Positions 1-5,550 of a stretch of DNA of 12,757 nt are shown here, piece after piece. A program made the position numbers and the translations under genes. Below the pieces are notes generated by a model, which ran no database searches, had not been told where the DNA came from, and saw nothing but the letters and a program-made list of their open reading frames with translations. The stretch comes from Spartobacteria bacterium (lineage in GTDB: Bacteria > Verrucomicrobiota > Verrucomicrobiae > Chthoniobacterales > UBA6821), in assembly GCA_003136515.1 (NCBI GenBank), contig PLEU01000136.1, positions 40,009 to 52,765 of the forward strand, written 5' to 3'. The number at the start of each line of letters is the position of its first letter. The stretch's first letter is position 1.

Positions 1-870
1 CCGGTACTTTTCACCGAGCTTGCGCTGACTGGAAACAAGGTCATTTCAGTGGAGTCGATGGAGCCATTTGGTTCTCCTGGCGTGAAGATACTTTATGAAC
101 ACTACGATCCCCGAGGCGATACACAGCCGCAGACGCTCTACTACTTCCAGGCGGATCTTTCCAACGGGAAGGAATGCAAAAAGTTTCTTGGCTGGCTTGG
201 GGAATTCGGCGATGGCGCATCCTATCTGAAGGCCGCCTCCTACCTCCTGCCGCTCGATGAGTTTTCTGAGACACGGGAATTTCTGCTCAATACATCCACG
301 CTCATCCTGCAGGATGACTCTGGCATACCATTCCACGATTTTCCTCCCGATCAGTGGAAAATTCAGCTCTTTGGCGTATACACAGAACCACTCTCGATTT
401 TCAAAATTCACAAAGAGCCCGAACTTGAATCTGCCTATGCGGGAGTCGGCACTGTGCATGATGAGGGACCTCTCCCTTTTGGAGCGGGGTATCATGTGAA
501 TGCGCACGATGCTAATCTTCTTCTGGCCATACGGAGCAATCTGACCTCCCAATCGGTGGCTCTTCCTTCCAGTGCTGCGCCATTGATCCTGCCTTCCCCA
601 ACGCCGACAGCGACACCCAAGCCCAGAAAGTTGCGAATCCGCAAGGCGTTGCCTGTGGAAATCAGAAAGGCTCTCCCTGTTGACACCCCCACCCCTTCGC
701 CATCCACCATGCCGACGAGCTTGGAAACACCGCTAGCTTCGCCCCCTCACACACCCCAGCTACGTTCATCTCCGGAACCTGCCCTTTCGCCTGCTGCTGC
801 ATCCCAACCGGCAGTTCCAGAGCCTGCGCTTGAACCGGTGGAATCACTTCCGGCAGCCTCACCCCAATAG
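1..870 (+). CDS. Hypothetical protein with proline-rich C-terminal tail (5' end outside window)
   Basis: The frame is open from base 1 to the TAG at 868-870, giving 289 visible residues. A GTG at 49 is the first start codon inside the window, but the codons before it (PVLFTELALTGNK...) read like coding sequence, so the gene very probably begins upstream. Residues 1 to about 190 look like a folded domain with aromatic-rich segments such as LYYFQADLSNG, LQDDSGIPFHDF, WKIQLFGVYTEP and GAGYHVNAHDANLLLAIR. I have a vague memory of similar 'D-x-[ST]-GIP-x-x-x-F ... W-x-[IV]-x-L-[FY]-G-x-Y' proteins of unknown function in Planctomycetes, Verrucomicrobia and Bacteroidetes; this is recall, not a search. 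Residues from about 195 to 289 are rich in Pro, Ser, Thr and Ala and look disordered. They contain a tandem 8-residue repeat (IRKALPVE/IRKALPVD). No signal peptide can be judged because the start is missing. The gene converges on the prenyltransferase with a 3-bp gap. Confidence 0.8.
   Translation, partial: PVLFTELALTGNKVISVESMEPFGSPGVKILYEHYDPRGDTQPQTLYYFQADLSNGKECKKFLGWLGEFGDGASYLKAASYLLPLDEFSETREFLLNTSTLILQDDSGIPFHDFPPDQWKIQLFGVYTEPLSIFKIHKEPELESAYAGVGTVHDEGPLPFGAGYHVNAHDANLLLAIRSNLTSQSVALPSSAAPLILPSPTPTATPKPRKLRIRKALPVEIRKALPVDTPTPSPSTMPTSLETPLASPPHTPQLRSSPEPALSPAAASQPAVPEPALEPVESLPAASPQ
637..684 (+). repeat. Tandem 8-codon repeat in the proline-rich tail
   Basis: Two adjacent 24-bp units encode IRKALPVE and IRKALPVD. 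The Arg, first Ala, Leu and Val codons differ between the units but are synonymous (CGC/AGA, GCG/GCT, TTG/CTC, GTG/GTT). The only residue change is the conservative Glu to Asp. The basic KPRKLR segment lies just before it and a Pro/Thr/Ser-rich tail follows. Confidence 0.75.
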
Positions 871-873
871 GTC

Positions 874-1716
874 CTAATTCAAGAGTCGGTCGATGGTCAC
901 GATCACGACGAAAAGCACGCCGATGGCCGCGTTGGTTTCAAAGAAGGCTCGGTTAATCCTGCCTAGTTCAAGTGTACGGGCGATCCGGTGCTCATAGAGG
1001 AGGAGAAAGGGGATCGGCAGAAGGCCGAGAAAATAGATTTTCCCAAGTGGGACTGATATGCCGAAAAGAAGTAAAAACAACAGTACGATGAGATGGAGCC
1101 ATCCCGCGAGAGCGATGGCCCTGGGGGTGCCGAGCCAGACAACCAGAGAATGAAGTCCTTCCCGTTGATCGGCCTCCAGATCCTGGGTTGCATAGATGAT
1201 GTCGAATCCAGCAACCCAACAAAGCACTCCTGAAGCCAGAATCAGCGGAGGCAGGCTAACTGTTCCAGTCACAGCGATCCAAGCACCCACAGGGGAGACC
1301 GAGAGAGCAAGTCCGAGAAAGAACTGGGCAGCATGGGTGAAACGTTTGGTCAGCGAGTAAAAGAAGATGATGGCAAGAGCTACCGGCGAGAGGAAAAGAC
1401 AGATTCGGTTGATGAAGGAGGCCGATATGACGAAGAGAAGGGAGCTGAGGACGCAGGCGATTATGGCAATGCTCCTGTCCAAGAGTCGATGCCTCGCTGC
1501 GGTGCGTGGATTCTTTTTATCGATTTCCCAATCAGCGAGGCGGTTAAAAATCATCGCGGATGTTCGGGCGAAGATCATGCAGAGAAGAATGAGGATGAAC
1601 AGCCGCCATCCCGGCCAGCCGTGGGCTGCGACCACCATCGAGCCGAGCGCGAACGGCAGGGCAAAGACCGTGTGGGAAAACCGGATGAAGGTTAGGAAGC
1701 GGGAAAGGGGATGCAT
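874..1716 (-). CDS. UbiA-family polyprenyltransferase (UbiA/MqnP-like)
   Basis: This 280-residue integral membrane protein of the UbiA superfamily should transfer a polyprenyl group onto an aromatic ring in quinone biosynthesis. Both Mg-pyrophosphate-binding motifs are present: N58-R59-x-x-D62-x-x-x-D66 (NRLADWEID) and D172-x-x-Y175-x-x-Q178-D179-x-x-x-D183 (DIIYATQDLEAD). The rest is a series of hydrophobic helices, and the length is normal for the family. The start FIRFSHTVFALPFALGS is typical of the N-terminus of menaquinone/futalosine-pathway MqnP and of 4-hydroxybenzoate prenyltransferases. I cannot separate these two substrates from sequence alone, so no symbol is given. It starts at ATG 1716 with no clear Shine-Dalgarno. 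It is the last gene of the minus-strand cluster, 97 bp after pyrE and separated from it by a strong fold, so it may be expressed partly independently. It meets the upstream plus-strand gene tail to tail. Confidence 0.9.
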   Translation of the reverse strand: MHPLSRFLTFIRFSHTVFALPFALGSMVVAAHGWPGWRLFILILLCMIFARTSAMIFNRLADWEIDKKNPRTAARHRLLDRSIAIIACVLSSLLFVISASFINRICLFLSPVALAIIFFYSLTKRFTHAAQFFLGLALSVSPVGAWIAVTGTVSLPPLILASGVLCWVAGFDIIYATQDLEADQREGLHSLVVWLGTPRAIALAGWLHLIVLLFLLLFGISVPLGKIYFLGLLPIPFLLLYEHRIARTLELGRINRAFFETNAAIGVLFVVIVTIDRLLN

Positions 1717-1754
1717 GGAATGAAAGCATCAGAGCTGAGACGTGTAACTAAGAA

Positions 1755-1812
1755 GGGAGGTGATAACGCACCTTTTGCATGTGGTTATTACCATTAAGGT
1801 ATCATCACTCCC
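1755..1812 (-). other. Intercistronic fold between pyrE and the prenyltransferase gene (possible weak terminator or processing site)
   Basis: On the minus strand, 4 nt after the pyrE stop, GGGAGTGATGAT (1812-1801) can pair with GTTATCACCTCCC (1767-1755). This gives 12 pairs, two of them G-U, with one bulged C. Inside it, ACCTT/AAGGT (1800-1796 with 1774-1770) and TGGT-AATA-ACCA (1793-1782) can form further stems, so the 58 nt could make one compound structure. It is followed by TTCTTAGTT, a weak T-rich run, so termination would be inefficient. The descending arm resembles the 3' end of 16S rRNA (TATCACCTCC). The pairing was found by eye; no energy was computed. Confidence 0.45.
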
Positions 1813-1816
1813 GCGA

Positions 1817-2398
1817 TCACTTGCTTCCCGGTTTGACTGCAGGAACCTCGGCAAGATCTGCGGGGAGGGCATCAGCCGGGAAGGTTTCGGGTGTCATCTG
1901 AACAAGGCTGACAAAGGGGCAATCGAAGTTGGGTATGTTCCCCCCGCTGCGATCAACGATGGCCCCAGCAGCTACCACAATCCCTCCATGCTTCCGGATA
2001 ATATCGATAGTTTCCTGGACACGGCCACCCCGCGTGACGACATCTTCGGCCACTAAAAAGCGGGGTCCCGGTGTGATGCTGAATCGACGGAGGACGAGTC
2101 CTCCGTTGCCATCTTTCTCGACGAAGATGTGACGGGTGCCCAGATGACGCGCCACTTCCTGACCGACGATGATGCCACCGACAGCTGGAGAAACGATGGT
2201 CGGTTTCCTACCCTCCGTTTCGACGCAGAAGGGACGAAGTTTCTCCGCCAGTTCGCCACAGACATGAGATGCAATCGGCGCGTCCTGAAGCAGAAGCGCA
2301 CATTGGAAAAACTCACGGCTGTGCAGTCCTGAGCGGAGGATGAAATGACCGTGAAGTAGCGCTCCGGTCTGCTTGAAGAGGGCCAGGATGTCGCTCAT
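1817..2398 (-). CDS. pyrE: Orotate phosphoribosyltransferase
   Basis: This 193-residue cytosolic enzyme converts orotate and PRPP to orotidine 5'-phosphate, the fifth step of de novo pyrimidine synthesis. The N-terminal GHFILRSGLHSREFFQ (residues 17-32) is the typical PyrE opening. PAVGGIIVGQEVA (71-83) and HIFVEKDGNGGLVLRRF (90-106) follow. The PRPP-binding loop is FLVAEDVVTRGGRVQET (114-130), with the acidic pair E118-D119. Most PyrE proteins read TTGGS here; this one reads TRGGR (residues 122-126). The rest of the motif is intact, so I read it as a lineage variant rather than a dead enzyme. Length is normal for a short bacterial PyrE. The ATG at 2398 places the conserved ILALFKQTGAL at the usual distance from the N-terminus; no Shine-Dalgarno is visible. 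It lies 41 bp after parA on the same strand. Confidence 0.93.
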   Translation of the reverse strand: MSDILALFKQTGALLHGHFILRSGLHSREFFQCALLLQDAPIASHVCGELAEKLRPFCVETEGRKPTIVSPAVGGIIVGQEVARHLGTRHIFVEKDGNGGLVLRRFSITPGPRFLVAEDVVTRGGRVQETIDIIRKHGGIVVAAGAIVDRSGGNIPNFDCPFVSLVQMTPETFPADALPADLAEVPAVKPGSK

Positions 2399-2439
2399 AA
2401 TTTTGGAGAAGGCAGTTGAGGTTTAAGGTGTCTGGACAA

Positions 2440-3288
2440 CTAGACCGGTTCGGGATGGTTTTTTCCGGGACTCGTTTCCTCGGTTTTTTGGGGTGCGCCT
2501 ACAAAAGAAATGCCACGTTTTTGACGATCAAGGAATTCGCGCGCAAGTACACGATATGCCGTGGCGCCCGGCCCCTTCGGATCGTATTCAAGAATCGTTT
2601 GGGTAAAGCTGGGAGCTTCGCTGATGCGGACGGATCGGGGGATGGAAGCGTTGAAGACAACCTCCTCAAAGTGGGCCCGGACATCCCTGACGACCGCAGC
2701 GCTGAGATTGGTGCGCACATCGAGCATCGTCATTAGCAGACCGCACATGCTAAGAGACGGATTTGCTCCCGAGGCTCGGATTTGCTCCATGACACCTACC
2801 AGCTTGCCAAGGCCTTCGAGGGCGTAATACTCGCACTGGATTGGGATAAGAATTTCGTCGGCGGCTGTGAGTGCATTGGACATGAGGATGCCGAGCGATG
2901 GGGGGCAATCCATGATGATGTACTCAAACCGCCCGGAATCCCGTACCGGCTGGAGGACGCGTCGCAGTTGGCCCAGGTGTTCATCCATGCGCGCCACCTC
3001 GATCTCCGCACCTGCAAGGTCGAGATCGGATGGGATGCCGCATAGAAGCTGCATGCGGGTCTGCTGGATCAGTACTTCCATCGGTGTTTGACCGATCATG
3101 GCATTGTAGAGACTGGCATCGGGACCGGTTTCGAGTCCAAGGGCGCTCGAGGCATTCCCCTGCGGATCGAGATCAAGAAGCAGGATGGGGTGTCCCTCTG
3201 CCGCTATGGCGGCGGAGAGATTGACTGAGGTGGTGGTCTTTCCGACGCCTCCTTTCTGATTGGCGATGGCAATGACTTTGGTCTTCAT
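2440..3288 (-). CDS. parA: ParA/Soj-type chromosome partitioning ATPase
   Basis: This is a 282-residue member of the ParA/MinD deviant Walker-A ATPase family. The P-loop KGGVGKTT spans residues 12-19, with signature Lys12 and catalytic Lys17. DLDPQG is at 39-44 and the Walker B segment YIIMDCPP at 123-130 (Asp127). The C-terminal part IPRSVRISEAPS...YDPKGPGATAYRVLA is the hallmark of chromosomal Soj/ParA proteins. In this family the ATP-bound dimer binds DNA nonspecifically and moves ParB-parS complexes during chromosome segregation. There is no short N-terminal DNA-binding extension, so this is a type Ib-like or chromosomal form. No parB follows: the next gene is pyrE. I see no candidate parS, but that was not searched exhaustively. 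It starts 14 bp after the amidase stop, implying co-transcription. The C-terminus carries a polar tail (about residues 258-282) beyond the core. Confidence 0.93.
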   Translation of the reverse strand: MKTKVIAIANQKGGVGKTTTSVNLSAAIAAEGHPILLLDLDPQGNASSALGLETGPDASLYNAMIGQTPMEVLIQQTRMQLLCGIPSDLDLAGAEIEVARMDEHLGQLRRVLQPVRDSGRFEYIIMDCPPSLGILMSNALTAADEILIPIQCEYYALEGLGKLVGVMEQIRASGANPSLSMCGLLMTMLDVRTNLSAAVVRDVRAHFEEVVFNASIPRSVRISEAPSFTQTILEYDPKGPGATAYRVLAREFLDRQKRGISFVGAPQKTEETSPGKNHPEPV

Positions 3289-3302
3289 TCAGGATGGAAA
3301 AC

Positions 3303-4547
3303 CTAGTGTGCCGTTCCTTCATAGTAGTCTGCAAGCCCTTGCGCCACGGCATCCGCATATTCCCTGTAGATGCTCTTCACCCGCACGCCGTTGACCAAGC
3401 GAAGTCCCGTATAGTCACCCAGCTGGATGCGGTTGAACGCCGGAAGACTGTTCATAACGTAGGGTTCACAATAAATGACGGGGCATTCGAAGAGCCTGTT
3501 CGCTAGCAGGTTACGAATCCAGAGGTAGGGATTTTCGGAAGCTGAAACCGCACTCTGCCCATGATACGTGAAGGGTGGGAGTCCAGTGGCAGAAGCCAGA
3601 GCACGGGAGACGGATTCGGAGGCGGCAAGTTCCTCCTGGTGAGTCCCGGTCAGCAGTTTGACCAGCATCGTGTAGCGTTCATCCACGTGCTGGAGTTCTT
3701 CGTCCGACATCGCACCGCAGAGAATCAGATGCATGTGGTTCTTGTCACTAAGCGTGGGATGGTTGGGATCCCCCCAGGCTTCGGCATCAAAATGGAGACA
3801 GACTACAAGATCCGGTTTAATGACATTATTAACTAGGCGCGCTCGATTCCGAATCTCTCCGACACGGTAAAAGAGACGATCGGCTTCGAGCTGCAGGTTG
3901 GCTGCCGTTGTGGGGACGTGCTCGTCTTGAAGAGAACCAACGGCGGCGCCTGTCAGTCGTTCAGGACGTAGTGAGGTGGTTGCCCCGTTCCTTGTCCGGG
4001 TCATCCAGACATCCGCGCCCATGGCTTCCAAGCGCTTTTTTAACAACTTTGCTACGATCAGTGTCATTTCACCCTCCTCAACGGGGCGGCTGTCGCCGAT
4101 CTGAAACCATCGCTCCTCCATCTTGGCAAAGGAGCCTCCCAGATGGCCCGGATCAAGCACGATTCTGACACCTGCCAGCGGAAGACCCGACTGAGGGGTG
4201 TGCTCGGAGCGACTTTTCCAATACCGGGGTGGTGTTTGAGCGATGCTGCCAGGCGAAGCCAGGGCCAGAATGATGGCTTTGGAACCCGGGCCGGGTGATA
4301 TGTAGGCAACCGACTGGCTGAGAGTGATCCATTTTCTCCAAGAGCCATCGGGGACGTAAACCTTCTGCAGAAGATCTTCGAAATCAGTTGCCGTGATCGT
4401 TCCGGCATATTGCTGGAGCTTTGTCCAATCAGGCATGGGAGCCAGTGGACTGAGGAGTGTCCCATTCGCCTGTGAAAAAGTGAAAAGCCACAGCAACAAC
4501 GCACCTGTCAAAAAGTGCGTGAGGGTGATGAGGAGTGGTTTCTTCAA
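3303..4547 (-). CDS. Secreted N-acetylmuramoyl-L-alanine amidase (Amidase_3 family)
   Basis: This 414-residue cell-wall hydrolase is predicted to cleave the bond between N-acetylmuramic acid and L-alanine in peptidoglycan. Residues 1-27 (KKPLLITLT..., then a Leu-rich core ending near SQA) form a signal peptide. About 95 residues of unassigned sequence follow. The catalytic domain starts at GVRIVLDPGH (126-135). Likely zinc ligands are His135, Glu158 (VEEGEMTL) and His252 (VVCLHFDA). A late Glu361 (VIYCEPYVMNS) sits where the catalytic Glu of AmiC/CwlV-type enzymes lies. The start codon is TTG at 4547: no ATG or GTG lies upstream in frame near it, and the first internal Met (38) would remove the signal peptide. 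It is probably the first gene of the amidase-parA-pyrE transcript. The ligand assignment follows the family pattern and is inferred. Confidence 0.88.
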   Translation of the reverse strand: MKKPLLITLTHFLTGALLLWLFTFSQANGTLLSPLAPMPDWTKLQQYAGTITATDFEDLLQKVYVPDGSWRKWITLSQSVAYISPGPGSKAIILALASPGSIAQTPPRYWKSRSEHTPQSGLPLAGVRIVLDPGHLGGSFAKMEERWFQIGDSRPVEEGEMTLIVAKLLKKRLEAMGADVWMTRTRNGATTSLRPERLTGAAVGSLQDEHVPTTAANLQLEADRLFYRVGEIRNRARLVNNVIKPDLVVCLHFDAEAWGDPNHPTLSDKNHMHLILCGAMSDEELQHVDERYTMLVKLLTGTHQEELAASESVSRALASATGLPPFTYHGQSAVSASENPYLWIRNLLANRLFECPVIYCEPYVMNSLPAFNRIQLGDYTGLRLVNGVRVKSIYREYADAVAQGLADYYEGTAH

Positions 4548-4600
4548 ACTAAGATGATTTTTACATCGTCCAGAGTCCGTCTTTCGATAAAAACCGCTAG

Positions 4601-5407
4601 ATGATAAATGATAGTTTTGTGAAAATTCTTTTTCTGGGGGATGTGGTTGGCGAGCCGGGACGCGTCGCCGCCTGCCGCACAGCAGAACTCTATCTGGAAA
4701 GAGGGGATGCCGACTTCGTTGTGACCAACGGTGAGAATGCCGCCGCAGGCCGCGGTATCACCCCTAAGTTGGCCATTGATCTGATGAGGAGCGGCATTGC
4801 GGTTATAACCTCGGGTGATCACATCTGGGATCAGAAGGAGATTTTCCCCTTTCTCGATACCGAGCCGCGTCTGCTCCGTCCAATCAACTATCCTGCCGGG
4901 AGTCCTGGTGCCGGGAGCATTGTTCTCGATACGGTTCACGGCCCTATAGCCGTGATGAATGTCCAATGTCGCACCTTCATGAACCCCCCGCTTGAGAATC
5001 CCTTCCTTTCAGCCTCTGTAGAGGTGGAAAAATTGCGAAAAGAGACTCGGGTTATCATGGTTGACGTACATGGCGAAACAACCAGTGAAAAAGTCGCAAT
5101 GGGTCGGCATCTGGATGGTCTGGTTTCACTGGTCGTTGGCACTCATACCCATGTGCAGACCGCTGATGAGCGGATCTTTCCTGGTGGGACGGCCTTTCTC
5201 TGTGATGCCGGGATGTGCGGACCGGAAGATTCCGTGCTGGGACGGGATTATACAACGGTGATTGGTCGCTTCCTGACTTCGCTTCCGGCCAAACTTCCAG
5301 TGGCACGCGGCCCGATCATGGCTTGCGGCGTCCTAGTAGAGGTCGACCCTTCCACCGGACGTGCCAGTGCTGTGCGTCGGGTGCTCGAACGCTACGGCGC
5401 GCCTTAA
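4601..5407 (+). CDS. ymdB: YmdB-like metallophosphoesterase (TIGR00282 type)
   Basis: This 268-residue binuclear metallophosphoesterase resembles B. subtilis YmdB, which hydrolyses 2',3'-cyclic nucleotides and affects biofilm gene expression. Family landmarks occur in order: FLGDVVGEPGR (Asp14), TNGENAAAGRGIT (Glu45, Asn46), TSGDHIWDQKE (Asp73, His74), VDVHGETTSEKVAMG (His157) and VVGTHTHVQTADERI (His182, His184). DAGMCGPEDSVLG closes the core. Where most relatives have Asn in GNH, this protein has Asp73. Length is normal. Start choice is uncertain: ATG 4601 gives MINDSFVKILF, while GTG 4619 would give the family-standard MKILF start; neither has a Shine-Dalgarno. A TTTACA at 4560-4565 and a GATAAA at 4586-4591 could be promoter elements, but their 20-bp spacing is long. 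It diverges from the amidase across 53 bp. Confidence 0.93.
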   Translation: MINDSFVKILFLGDVVGEPGRVAACRTAELYLERGDADFVVTNGENAAAGRGITPKLAIDLMRSGIAVITSGDHIWDQKEIFPFLDTEPRLLRPINYPAGSPGAGSIVLDTVHGPIAVMNVQCRTFMNPPLENPFLSASVEVEKLRKETRVIMVDVHGETTSEKVAMGRHLDGLVSLVVGTHTHVQTADERIFPGGTAFLCDAGMCGPEDSVLGRDYTTVIGRFLTSLPAKLPVARGPIMACGVLVEVDPSTGRASAVRRVLERYGAP

Positions 5408-5550
5408 AAAGTGATCGAGCGATTCCTCGCCCTATCAGCCCTGCATGTACTCCATGACGTTGCGTTCATAGAATGCAGCTTCGCTGCCATCACAGATAAG
5501 GCCAGTGTTGTAATTCCTCGTTAGAAACACGCTTTCCGAGTCCGTAACTG

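Noticed and set aside
46..552. A 168-codon minus-strand frame under the first plus-strand gene.
   Set aside because: It is antisense to a frame with protein-like content that is open from the window edge, and it has no motif or ribosome site.
1760..2056. A plus-strand frame of 98 codons beginning beside the Shine-Dalgarno-like AAGGGAGG at 1754-1760.
   Set aside because: It lies antisense to pyrE, its GTG start overlaps the would-be ribosome site rather than following it by 5-9 nt, and the peptide shows no recognisable motif.
4544..4966. A 140-codon minus-strand frame over the 5' part of ymdB and the divergent promoter gap.
   Set aside because: It is antisense to the motif-rich YmdB sequence and would abolish the promoter gap; there is no recognisable domain.
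5475..5487. Small hairpin GCAGC-TTC-GCTGC between ymdB and the transporter gene, considered as a terminator.
   Set aside because: It has only 5 bp and no T-tract.
5408..5550. Sigma-54 promoter (GG-N10-GC) for the transporter gene, considered because an NtrC-type regulator is in the window.
   Set aside because: No GG/GC pair with the proper surrounding bases (TGGCAC...TTGC) was found.
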